The notes under the pieces: model-generated
Told to the model about the DNA's origin: nothing
Databases searched by the model: none
Seen by the model: only the letters and a program-made list of their open reading frames with translations
Translations under genes and position numbers: made by a program
In this document: positions 27,797 through 36,635 of the stretch, piece by piece
Position numbering within the stretch: the first letter of the stretch is position 1
How the letters are laid out: every line of letters begins with the position of its first letter
DNA from: an uncultured Mollicutes bacterium
GTDB taxonomy: Bacteria; Bacillota_I; Bacilli_A; RFN20; CAG-826
Assembly: GCA_900540395.1 (NCBI GenBank)
Contig: UQFQ01000002.1
Coordinates: forward strand, 62,001 to 126,000
DNA: 64,000 nucleotides
Direction: 5' to 3'

Positions 27797-28636
27797 ATGA
27801 ATATTGTTGCTTTAGATATTGGTGGAACAAGTATAAAAAGTGGTTTATTTTCTAATGATTTGTTATTAGAAAGTTTTGATAACCAAACTTTTGGCAATAA
27901 AGGTCTAGAAAAAATTAAAGAAAGCATATGTATCGCAATAAATCATTATTTAGGTAAAAGAAAAATTGATTGTATTGCAATTTCAACTGCTGGAGATATT
28001 GATCCTTTTAAAGGTGAAGTAGTTTATGCTAGTGATAACTTAAAAGGCTTTACTGGTTTTAAAATTAAAGAATTCGTTGAAAGTTTATATAAAGTTAAAT
28101 GTTTTGTTAATAATGATGCTGTTTGTCATTTATTAGGGATAATTGATGACACTAATAAAGATAAAAATATCTTTATGCTTACTTTAGGAACAGGAGTTGG
28201 AGCAGTTTTATATAAAAATAAAGAAATTTATTATGGAGAAAAATTTAATTTAGGTAAATTTGCTCATTATGTTTTGGTAGAAAATGGGATTCAATGTGAT
28301 TGTGGTCAAAAAGGATGTGCTGAAAAAGAGTTATCTAAAAATTTCTTTTTAGTTAAAAGCAAAGAATATTTTCATGAAGAAAAAAGTGCTAAAGAAGTTT
28401 TTGATTTATTTAAAGAAGGCGATTTAAACGCTAAAAAAATCATTGATGAATACTTTGTTAACTTTAATAACTATCTTCAATATTTAGAAAAATTAGATTT
28501 AGATTTAATTTATATTTCAGGAGGCATTGCAACTTATACAGATATCTTTAAAATGTATCTTAAAAATGAAAAGATTAAGTATGTAAAGGAGAATGCTTTA
28601 TTAGGTGTTTATGGCGCTAAAAAGCTAGTTAAGTGA
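27797..28636 (+). CDS. ROK-family sugar kinase with altered ExGH motif
   Basis: 279 aa. The phosphate-binding D-I-G-G-T-S-I-K-S-G (7-16), catalytic Asp107 in V-N-N-D-A, G-T-G-V-G-A (131-136) and the zinc motif C-D-C-G-Q-K-G-C-A-E (Cys167, Cys169, Cys174, with His157) are all present. The sugar-contacting E-x-G-H motif is replaced by K-F-A-H (154-157), so substrate choice may be unusual. The expected reaction is ATP-dependent 6-phosphorylation of GlcNAc, ManNAc or glucose; nanE downstream favours ManNAc. It begins two bases after the DUF4127 gene and its stop is one base before GH20. Confidence 0.85.
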   Translation: MNIVALDIGGTSIKSGLFSNDLLLESFDNQTFGNKGLEKIKESICIAINHYLGKRKIDCIAISTAGDIDPFKGEVVYASDNLKGFTGFKIKEFVESLYKVKCFVNNDAVCHLLGIIDDTNKDKNIFMLTLGTGVGAVLYKNKEIYYGEKFNLGKFAHYVLVENGIQCDCGQKGCAEKELSKNFFLVKSKEYFHEEKSAKEVFDLFKEGDLNAKKIIDEYFVNFNNYLQYLEKLDLDLIYISGGIATYTDIFKMYLKNEKIKYVKENALLGVYGAKKLVK

Positions 28637-28637
28637 T

Positions 28638-30473
28638 ATGACAAATTTTGAATATTGTTTTAAAAATTTACAAATAGAATTCAACTTTTGCGGGGTTTTA
28701 AATCTAGAACCTGAAGATATTATTCTTCAGCAAACTGAGTTTGCTTCAGCTAGATATATCGCAAGTGAGAAAAAATATTTAATAAATTATCGTAATGAAC
28801 ATGATATTTGGCGATTAATTTATGAAACATTTAACTACAATTTAAAAACTAATTTTCAAATCTTTATTAATCATACTTTTGATGATTTAGCCATAATGGT
28901 TGATGTAGCTAGAAATAATGTTTTAACTGTTCAAAGTTTTAAAAGATTAATCCATCATATCGCTATTTTAGGGTATAGCACTTTAAAAATATATTTAGAA
29001 GATGTTTTTGAAATAGAGGGCGAACCATATTTTGGACATTTTAGAGGAAGATATAAAAAGGAAGAACTAAGTGAAATTGTTTCTTACGCTAAACTTTTTA
29101 ACTTAAATGTTGTTCCTTGTATTCAAACTTTAGCTCATCTTAAAACATTAAAAAGATGGTGTGTCTATCGTCCTTATTTTGATATTGATGATATTTTGAT
29201 GGTTGGCGAACCAAAAGTTTATGAACTCATTGATAAAATGATGAAAACAGTTAAAGAAATCTTTAATTCTGATGTCATTAATATTGGTATGGATGAAGCT
29301 CATAATTTAGGAAGAGGAGCTTATCTTGATAAAAATGGATATCGTAAAAGAATTGATATATTAAAAGAACATTTAGCAAAGGTTTTAAAGATTGCTCAAA
29401 AATATAATTTCCATGTTGAAATGTGGTCAGATATGTTCTTTAACAATTTATATAGTATTGATCAAGATAGTAGTGTTTATGAAGGTAGCGAAGTAGAAAA
29501 ATCTTTAAAAATTATTTATTGGGATTATTCCTATCGCTTAGTTGAAGAATATAAGAAAAATATTGCTTTGCATAAAACTTTAACGGAAAACGTAACTATT
29601 GCTAGTGGCTCATGGAAATGGCTAGGTTTTATACCTAATAACCATTACGCGATTAAACATAATAAAAATATGTTTATTGCGGCTAAAGATATGGGCATAA
29701 AAGAATATACCTTAACTTGTTGGGGAGATAATGGGGGAGAAACTTCAATCTTTGCAATATTACCAGTGATTAATTATGTAGCAAATTTAAATTATATTAA
29801 TGAAAACGTTAAAGAAAGTTATCAATTTAAAAAATTAACTAATATTGATTATGAAGATTTTATAAAGATAGATCTTGTAAATAACACTAAAAATGAATTA
29901 AACATTGATACATTAAATTCATCTAATAGAGATTATCTTTATAACGATATAATGCTAGGAATATTTGATTCTTGTATTAAAGAAGACCAAGTCAAAACTT
30001 ATGAAACTGTGATAGAAAGCCTGCAAAACATTGGTAAAAGTTCAAAATTTGATTATATCTTTGATACAAGTAGAAGTTTAGCACTTGTTTTAAAAAGAAA
30101 AGTTAAGATTGCTTTAAGTTTAAGAAAAGCTTATCAAAATAAAGACTATAAAGAACTTAAATCGACAATTTCTGACTTAATGAAACTTAAAATGGAAGTG
30201 GAGGATTTCTATCAAACTTTCTATAAGCAATGGCATAAAGAAAGCAAAGGTTTTGGCTTTGAAGTTCAAGACATTAGAATTGGTGCTTTAAAGCAAAGAA
30301 TTGAATCAACTATAAGAAGAATAGAGGATTACCTTCAAGGAAAAATTAGAGATATTGATGAACTTGAAGAAATCGCTTTAGATTTTTATGGAAATAATCA
30401 AGATTTTTATAAACCTGATGATTTAGTAGATCCATATTGGGTCAAAATGAGTTCAGTTAATGTTAATGATTAA
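28638..30473 (+). CDS. GH20 beta-N-acetylhexosaminidase-like enzyme
   Basis: 611 aa with no signal, so intracellular. The N-terminal beta domain is followed by a TIM barrel with a Q-T-L-A-H-L strand and the catalytic pair in I-N-I-G-M-D-E-A-H (Asp219, Glu220). The architecture fits the compact GH20 group typified by streptococcal GH20C, which releases terminal GlcNAc or GalNAc. The C-terminal third is a helical domain with charged residues. It lies between the ROK kinase and GH31 in one operon and would supply amino sugars to the kinase. Confidence 0.8.
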   Translation: MTNFEYCFKNLQIEFNFCGVLNLEPEDIILQQTEFASARYIASEKKYLINYRNEHDIWRLIYETFNYNLKTNFQIFINHTFDDLAIMVDVARNNVLTVQSFKRLIHHIAILGYSTLKIYLEDVFEIEGEPYFGHFRGRYKKEELSEIVSYAKLFNLNVVPCIQTLAHLKTLKRWCVYRPYFDIDDILMVGEPKVYELIDKMMKTVKEIFNSDVINIGMDEAHNLGRGAYLDKNGYRKRIDILKEHLAKVLKIAQKYNFHVEMWSDMFFNNLYSIDQDSSVYEGSEVEKSLKIIYWDYSYRLVEEYKKNIALHKTLTENVTIASGSWKWLGFIPNNHYAIKHNKNMFIAAKDMGIKEYTLTCWGDNGGETSIFAILPVINYVANLNYINENVKESYQFKKLTNIDYEDFIKIDLVNNTKNELNIDTLNSSNRDYLYNDIMLGIFDSCIKEDQVKTYETVIESLQNIGKSSKFDYIFDTSRSLALVLKRKVKIALSLRKAYQNKDYKELKSTISDLMKLKMEVEDFYQTFYKQWHKESKGFGFEVQDIRIGALKQRIESTIRRIEDYLQGKIRDIDELEEIALDFYGNNQDFYKPDDLVDPYWVKMSSVNVND

Positions 30474-30484
30474 GGGATGAAGTT

Positions 30485-32686
30485 ATGGAATATAAAGTTG
30501 AAAAAAATAAAGTTGAAATTTTAATTAATAACAAAAGTTTAAATATTGAATTATTAAACAAAAATATTATTCGTCTTTATGTTAAAAAGAATAGATGTGA
30601 TTTAATTGATTTAAATGTCAAAAAAGCTAGAAGAAATTTTGAAGTTAAAAAAGAAGACAATTCATTAGTAGTAATTGATCGTAATTACAAATTACTTTTT
30701 AAAGAAGATGAAGGTGTCTCTTTATACTTTAAAGATTCTTATTTGACATCAATTAGCTTTAATAAACTTTTTGATGAAGTCGAAAAAAGAGAATATTTTA
30801 ACACTAGCTTTAAGATTAATGATAACGACAACATCTTTGGCTTAGGTGATAAGATGGCCTATCTTGATAAAAAAGGATATTTTTGGGCAAGCTGGGCAAC
30901 TGATGACTCAAATCATCAAGATGAACTTTTCCCATCATTATATAAATCAATTAATTACCTGTTATTACGTAGCAATAAAAAATTCTTTGGGGTTTTCTTC
31001 CCATCAACTTTTAGATTAACTTTTGATGCTTGCAAAACTGATTTACACAAATTAACAGTTAATAATTTTGAAGAAGAACAAGATATGTTTCTTGTTTTAG
31101 GAGATGATATTAAAGAAGTTACTAGAAGTTATAGTGAACTTGTTGGTCATCCTTATTTTATTAGAATGAAAATGTTAGGTTATCAACAATCTCGTTGGTC
31201 ATATGAAAATGAAGAGATGGTTAAAACTTTAAGAGATAATTTTATTAAACATGAAATTCCATTAGATTATATTCATTTAGATATACACTATATGGATGGA
31301 TACCGTGATTTCACAATTGATAAAACTCGTTTTCCTGATATTAAAACTTTAAGTGAAGAACTTAAAAAAGATGAAATTGAACTTGTTGGGATAAACGATG
31401 CTGCAATAAAAGAAGATCCTGAATTTGATTTATATAAATATTTAGAAGACAATCATCTTTTTGGAACACTTGATGGTAAAACATATATTAATGCCGTGTG
31501 GCCAGGAGATAGTGGCTTCCCAAACTACTTTGATGACAAGTGCAAGAAGTATTTTGAAAGCTACGCTTCAAAATTTTTAGATGATACTGGAATTAGTGGT
31601 ATTTGGTGCGATATGAATGAGCCAGCCAGTTTTAATGGACCTTTACCAGATGAAGTTGATTTTACTTTTGGAAAAAGAAAACTTCTTCATAAAGAAGCAC
31701 ACAATGTTTATGCTGAACATATGGTGAAATCCTTTGTTAGCACCTTTAAAAAGAAAAATATAAGACCATATTTATTCTCAAGAGCTGCTTTTGCAACTAC
31801 TGCAAAATATGCCTTTGTATGGAATGGAGACAATTTTTCACTTTGGCATCATTTAAGATATTCAATTCCTCAAATTTTGTCTTTAAGTATGTCAGGCTTT
31901 ATGTTTAATGGCGTTGATATTGGTGGATTTGGTGGCGACAGCAACAAAGAACTTCTTATTAGATGGCTTGAAGCAAATTTATTCATTCCGTTTTTAAGAA
32001 ATCACTCAACACTTCATACTAAAGCTCAAGAACCTTATGCATATGATGAAGAAACTTTAAATATCTTTAAAAAGTATTTAAAGATTAGATATGAGTTTAT
32101 CCCATATTTATATAATCTTGCTCAAGAAATGTCTTTTAAAGGCGAGCCAATTGTTTCTCCACTTTTCTATCATTTTGAAGATGATGAAAATACTTTAGAA
32201 ATTAACGATGAGTATATGGTTGGAGATTCTTTACTTGTTGCTCCAATTTTAGATAAAGATGCTAGAAGAAGAATGATTTATCTTCCTAAAGGGACTTGGA
32301 TAGATTTATTTACAGGCAAAAAGTACATAGGCGGAAAATATATAATTTTTGCTGAAAACCTTGCAGAAAGTGGATACTTTATCAAAAACAATACTTTAAT
32401 TCCAATGTTTGAAAATTTGAAACATATTAAAAAGAGTGAAATCGATACCCTTGTTATTAAAGTCTTTGGTAATAGTGGAAAAGTTAAAATCTATGAAGAT
32501 GATGGTGAAACTTTAGACTATGAAAAAGGTATTTATAACATTTATGAAGCTAGAGTAAATAAAGATAAATTTACTTTTAAGAAAGTTAAAGGAAGTTACG
32601 ATTCCCCATTTAAAAAGATTAAACTTATTAAAGATGGGGAAACAAAAATATTTGATTTTAAAGATGATTTAAGTGAAATCATCTAA
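30485..32686 (+). CDS. GH31 alpha-glycosidase
   Basis: 733 aa, usual for an intracellular GH31 enzyme. The beta-sandwich N-terminus (about 1-195) leads into a barrel with the catalytic nucleophile in W-C-D-M-N-E-P (Asp376) and acid/base in W-N-G-D-N (Asp449). M-L-G-Y-Q-Q-S-R-W near residue 230 is the family's barrel entry. It hydrolyses terminal alpha-glucosides or alpha-xylosides. No signal peptide was seen. It is 11 bases after GH20 and 11 before the oxidoreductase. Confidence 0.9.
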   Translation: MEYKVEKNKVEILINNKSLNIELLNKNIIRLYVKKNRCDLIDLNVKKARRNFEVKKEDNSLVVIDRNYKLLFKEDEGVSLYFKDSYLTSISFNKLFDEVEKREYFNTSFKINDNDNIFGLGDKMAYLDKKGYFWASWATDDSNHQDELFPSLYKSINYLLLRSNKKFFGVFFPSTFRLTFDACKTDLHKLTVNNFEEEQDMFLVLGDDIKEVTRSYSELVGHPYFIRMKMLGYQQSRWSYENEEMVKTLRDNFIKHEIPLDYIHLDIHYMDGYRDFTIDKTRFPDIKTLSEELKKDEIELVGINDAAIKEDPEFDLYKYLEDNHLFGTLDGKTYINAVWPGDSGFPNYFDDKCKKYFESYASKFLDDTGISGIWCDMNEPASFNGPLPDEVDFTFGKRKLLHKEAHNVYAEHMVKSFVSTFKKKNIRPYLFSRAAFATTAKYAFVWNGDNFSLWHHLRYSIPQILSLSMSGFMFNGVDIGGFGGDSNKELLIRWLEANLFIPFLRNHSTLHTKAQEPYAYDEETLNIFKKYLKIRYEFIPYLYNLAQEMSFKGEPIVSPLFYHFEDDENTLEINDEYMVGDSLLVAPILDKDARRRMIYLPKGTWIDLFTGKKYIGGKYIIFAENLAESGYFIKNNTLIPMFENLKHIKKSEIDTLVIKVFGNSGKVKIYEDDGETLDYEKGIYNIYEARVNKDKFTFKKVKGSYDSPFKKIKLIKDGETKIFDFKDDLSEII

Positions 32687-32697
32687 GGAGTAAATCT

Positions 32698-33996
32698 ATG
32701 AAAAAGTGTATTAAAGTTGCAATTTTTGGCTGCGGAAATAGAGGAAATTTTTATGGCAGCTATGCAAAAGAAAAACCTAACTATATGAAGGTTGTTCAAG
32801 TGGTTGATTCTAATAAAACCGCACTTGAATATGCTAAAAATTATTATGGATTAAATGATGAAGATTGTTTTTTATCTTTTGAAGAATGGTTAAAAGCACC
32901 TAAAAAAGCTGATGCAATTTTAAATTGCTTCATGGATAAATATCATATTGAAACTACAATGCCTTTATTTAAAATGGGCTATGATGTTTTACTTGAAAAA
33001 CCAATTTGTAATAATCCAGAAGAGTTAATTGCTTTAATGGATGAATCCAAAAAATACAACAAGACTTTAATGGTTTGTCACGTATTAAGATATACTCCAT
33101 TTTATTCAAGAATTAAGAAAATTATCGATTCTAAAGAACTTGGTGATATTGTCACAATTGAAATGGCGGAACATGTTTATTTACCTCATATGATGTCAAG
33201 TTATGTTAGAGGTAAGTGGAGAAGCGAAAGTGAATGCGGTTCACCTATGATTATGGCAAAATGCTGCCACGATGCTGATTTAATGTGTTTCTTTAATTCA
33301 GATGCTAAACCAGTTTATGTAACAAGTTTTGGTGAAAGAACCCAATTTGTTCCTTCTAGAAAACCAAAAGATGCTACAGATAAATGTCTAACTTGTCCAC
33401 ATATGAAAACTTGCCAATATTCTTGCTATTGGTATTTAGAAAATAAAGCTCAAGATCCAATCGTTTTTAATAATGCTGTTGAAGGTAAAAGATGGGATGA
33501 AGTTACTATTGAAGACAAGAAAAAAGTCTTTATGGAATCAGATTCGCTTGGAAAATGTGCATTTGATGGCCCACAAGATTTAGTTGATCATCAAACAACT
33601 GCTGTAGATTTTTCTAATGGTGTAACCGCAACTTTAACTATGGTTGGTGGAGCTAGCTATCCTTGTAGAACAATTCATATCATCCTTACAAAAGGTGAGT
33701 TATATGGAATGTTTGAATCAAATAAACTTCATGTAATGAAATATGATATGACCAAATTCTCGAGAACAACAAAAACATTATATTTAGGTAATGTTGGAAT
33801 TGGTCATGGTGGTGGAGATATGAGACTTATTGCTGATTTCATCGAATATTTAAGAACTGGTAAAAAGTCAATTTCTCAAACAAGAATTGAAAACTCGATT
33901 GATGGTCATTTGCTTGGAATTGGTGCTGACCTTAGCGACAAAACAAGAAAAACCGTTAAAATTACAGATGATCGAAATTTAGAGGTATTAAAGTGA
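32698..33996 (+). CDS. Gfo/Idh/MocA family oxidoreductase
   Basis: 432 aa. An N-terminal Rossmann fold opens with V-A-I-F-G-C-G-N-R-G (7-16), and E-K-P at 100-102 is the family's catalytic and nucleotide-binding motif. H-D-A-D-L further on matches the active-site His/Asp region. A Cys-rich insert (C-L-T-C-P-H-M-K-T-C-Q-Y-S-C) could bind a metal. The family oxidises or epimerises sugars with NAD(P); some members are GH109 glycosidases. GGAG lies before the ATG, and its stop overlaps the nanE start by four bases. Confidence 0.85.
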   Translation: MKKCIKVAIFGCGNRGNFYGSYAKEKPNYMKVVQVVDSNKTALEYAKNYYGLNDEDCFLSFEEWLKAPKKADAILNCFMDKYHIETTMPLFKMGYDVLLEKPICNNPEELIALMDESKKYNKTLMVCHVLRYTPFYSRIKKIIDSKELGDIVTIEMAEHVYLPHMMSSYVRGKWRSESECGSPMIMAKCCHDADLMCFFNSDAKPVYVTSFGERTQFVPSRKPKDATDKCLTCPHMKTCQYSCYWYLENKAQDPIVFNNAVEGKRWDEVTIEDKKKVFMESDSLGKCAFDGPQDLVDHQTTAVDFSNGVTATLTMVGGASYPCRTIHIILTKGELYGMFESNKLHVMKYDMTKFSRTTKTLYLGNVGIGHGGGDMRLIADFIEYLRTGKKSISQTRIENSIDGHLLGIGADLSDKTRKTVKITDDRNLEVLK

Positions 33997-34667
33997 AACT
34001 TAATGAAGGACTCATCGTTTCTTGCCAAGCATTAAAAGATGAGCCAATGTATGGTGGCGACACTATTGAAAAATTTGCTTACGCAGCTTATCTTGCTGGA
34101 GCTAAAGGCATTAGAGCTAACACTATAAAAGACATTAATGGAATAGCGAAGAAATTGAATCATGAACTTCCAATAATTGGAATTATTAAAGAAGTTTATC
34201 CAAATAGTGAAGTTTATATCACTCCAACAATTAAAGAAGTTAAAAAACTTATTCGTTCAAAATGTGATGTTATTGCTCTTGATGCAACTTTAAGGAAAAG
34301 GCCTGGAAAAGATAATTTATTGTCTTTAGTTCGCTATATAAGAAGTCATTCAGATAAATTAATTATGGCTGATTGTGCAACTTTAGAAGAAGTAAAAAAT
34401 GCTGATCAAATTGGCTTTGATTATATTTCCTCTACATTAAGAAGTTACACAAAAGAAAGCGCTGGTATAAAAATTCCAGATATTGAATTTACAAAAGAAA
34501 TGTTAAATACAGTTAAAAATGCCAAGGTTATTTTTGAAGGCGGAATTGATTCACCTCAAACTTTGGCAAAAGTATTAGAAACTGGAGTTAAATATGTTGT
34601 AATTGGAGGAGCAATAACCCGCCCTCTTCAAATTACAAAACGTTATTTACAAGAATTCAAAAATTGA
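33993..34667 (+). CDS. nanE: N-acetylmannosamine-6-phosphate 2-epimerase NanE
   Basis: 224 aa, the family length. It keeps the N-terminal L-I-V-S-C-Q-A, catalytic Lys66 in G-I-I-K, L-D-A-T near 97-100, M-A-D-C-A-T and the phosphate loop F-E-G-G-I-D (Glu182) and V-I-G-G-A-I-T-R-P. The enzyme converts ManNAc-6-P to GlcNAc-6-P. ATG overlaps the upstream TGA. In this operon it links sialic-acid or ManNAc-derived sugars to GlcNAc catabolism. No sialidase or NanA is in the window. This is the firmest pathway assignment here. Confidence 0.93.
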   Translation: MKLNEGLIVSCQALKDEPMYGGDTIEKFAYAAYLAGAKGIRANTIKDINGIAKKLNHELPIIGIIKEVYPNSEVYITPTIKEVKKLIRSKCDVIALDATLRKRPGKDNLLSLVRYIRSHSDKLIMADCATLEEVKNADQIGFDYISSTLRSYTKESAGIKIPDIEFTKEMLNTVKNAKVIFEGGIDSPQTLAKVLETGVKYVVIGGAITRPLQITKRYLQEFKN

Positions 34668-34763
34668 TAAATATTCATATTTACTTATTCTTATTTAAGT
34701 AAACATTGTCAAAAATTATGAATTGACTTGTTCTATACTTATAATTTTAATGAGGTACAAGAG

Positions 34764-36626
34764 ATGTCTAATATTATAAACAAATTCAAAAATCATTTAG
34801 CTGACAATAAAGAAAGAAAATTAAAAGAACGTGAAGAATACGAAAAACGTGTTATTAATTATAACCGTGTTGTTGCAGTAGAACTGGCAAATCGTAGAAA
34901 GCCTAAAAAAGCACCTGAAGGTTCTTTTATATCGCTTCAAAATATCAACAAGATTTATGATAATCTTGTTCAAGCAGTTTATGATTTTAATTTAGACATC
35001 AAGAAAAATGAATTTGTTGTTTTCGTTGGGCCTTCTGGTTGTGGTAAATCAACAACTTTAAGAATGATTGCTGGCCTTGAAGAAATTACTGCTGGTAATT
35101 TATTTATTGATGGAGTTTACGCTAATTCTTTAGCGCCAAAAGATAGAAATATAGCTATGGTTTTCCAAAGCTATGCTTTATATCCACATATGTCTGTTTT
35201 TGATAACATGGCTTTTTCCATGAAAATTAGACCAACTGAATGCCCAATTTTAGATGAAAACGGAAATCCTAAACTTGGAATAGATGATGAAAAACTTCAA
35301 AAACTAGAAAAATCAAAAGAATTTAAGAATAACGATTTAAATAAATTAATTGAAAAAGAATCTAGTTTTGCAAATATTTTAGAAGAAACGAAGGCTAAAT
35401 TTGGTGTTGAGGAAAGTAAAGACGCCAAAGAAAACATTTATAATGCAAGAGATAATCTTTTAAGTGTTCAATATGAAATTAAGAAACTAGAAAATGAAAT
35501 TAATGAACTCGATGAACAAATTGAAAAAGTTAAAAATACTCAAATCGTTTTAACTGAATACCGTAAGTTAAACAAAGATGAAATAAAAAAGAATGTTTTA
35601 GAAGCAGCCAAGATTCTTCAAATTGATGAATATTTAGATAGAAAACCAAAAGCATTAAGTGGTGGTCAAAGACAAAGAGTTGCTTTAGGACGTGCAATTT
35701 GTAAGAAAGCTAAACTTTTCTTAATGGATGAGCCTTTATCTAATCTTGATGCAAAACTTAGAGTCTCAATGCGTAGTGAAATTATAAGACTTCATAAAGC
35801 AATAGGAGCAACAACAATTTATGTTACTCATGATCAAACCGAAGCTATGACTATGGCCGATCGTATTGTTATTATGGAAAAAGGTGTTGTTCAACAAATT
35901 GGTTCACCTCGTGAAATCTATAATCATCCAGCTAATGTCTTTGTAGCTACCTTTATTGGCTCACCATCTATGAACATTTTAAAAGTCCAAATTAAAGATG
36001 GAAGAATTAAATTTGATGAGAATAATTATCTTGAATTGCCTAAAGAAATTATTGATAAATTAGTCGCTAAACTTGAGGAAAGAGTCGCAAAAATCAATTA
36101 TTTCATTAAAAATGGCGTTCAAGAAGAATATGAAAAAGAACTTAATGTTAAACGTGAAACTTTAAGAATTAAACTTGACACTAAAGGCTATAAATTTAGT
36201 CATGATAAAAATGGAAATGTATTAGATCCAATTGAAAGTTTAACTCTTAATGAAGAAGAAAAAGCCGTTTGTGAAAGCTTCTATAAAGAAAAATTAAAAC
36301 GCCTTTTAACTTTTAAAGATAGTTACGAAAAGATGTTAAAGGAAGGCGTCTATGAAGTTATCTTTGGTGTCAGACCAGAAGATGTTTACTTTAAAGACAA
36401 TATTACCGAAAGATTTGTTAAAGAAAGTAACGAACTTACCCTTACAATTTCAATTCCTGAATTGTTAGGACATGAATATTTCTTACATGCTGAACTTGGT
36501 AAAAAAGATTTTGTCTTTAAAACTAGCGCTAATTATGATGTTAAAGAAAATTCTAATGTCAAAGTTATTGTTGATTTAAATAAAATTCATCTTTTCGATA
36601 CAATTGATAAGAATATTTTGGTTTAA
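34764..36626 (+). CDS. MalK/MsmX-type sugar ABC ATPase with helical-domain insertion
   Basis: 620 aa from the ATG at 34764, behind TGAGG; an upstream ATG at 34728 is unlikely. A charged N-terminal tail (about 1-55) precedes the ATPase: Walker A G-P-S-G-C-G-K-S (89-96), Q-loop Gln135, signature L-S-G-G-Q (298-302), Walker B L-F-L-M-D-E (318-323) and switch His356. Walker A to signature is about 110 residues longer than in MalK; the insert (about 155-275) is rich in Lys and Glu and looks coiled-coil. A second insert sits in the C-terminal regulatory domain. It likely powers the permeases at 23202 and 24232. Confidence 0.88.
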   Translation: MSNIINKFKNHLADNKERKLKEREEYEKRVINYNRVVAVELANRRKPKKAPEGSFISLQNINKIYDNLVQAVYDFNLDIKKNEFVVFVGPSGCGKSTTLRMIAGLEEITAGNLFIDGVYANSLAPKDRNIAMVFQSYALYPHMSVFDNMAFSMKIRPTECPILDENGNPKLGIDDEKLQKLEKSKEFKNNDLNKLIEKESSFANILEETKAKFGVEESKDAKENIYNARDNLLSVQYEIKKLENEINELDEQIEKVKNTQIVLTEYRKLNKDEIKKNVLEAAKILQIDEYLDRKPKALSGGQRQRVALGRAICKKAKLFLMDEPLSNLDAKLRVSMRSEIIRLHKAIGATTIYVTHDQTEAMTMADRIVIMEKGVVQQIGSPREIYNHPANVFVATFIGSPSMNILKVQIKDGRIKFDENNYLELPKEIIDKLVAKLEERVAKINYFIKNGVQEEYEKELNVKRETLRIKLDTKGYKFSHDKNGNVLDPIESLTLNEEEKAVCESFYKEKLKRLLTFKDSYEKMLKEGVYEVIFGVRPEDVYFKDNITERFVKESNELTLTISIPELLGHEYFLHAELGKKDFVFKTSANYDVKENSNVKVIVDLNKIHLFDTIDKNILV

Positions 36627-36635
36627 TTTTGATAT

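Noticed and set aside
34723..34745. Promoter TTGACT plus TATAAT before the ATPase
   Set aside because: The spacer is 11 bases, too short for a normal promoter; only the TATAAT could act.
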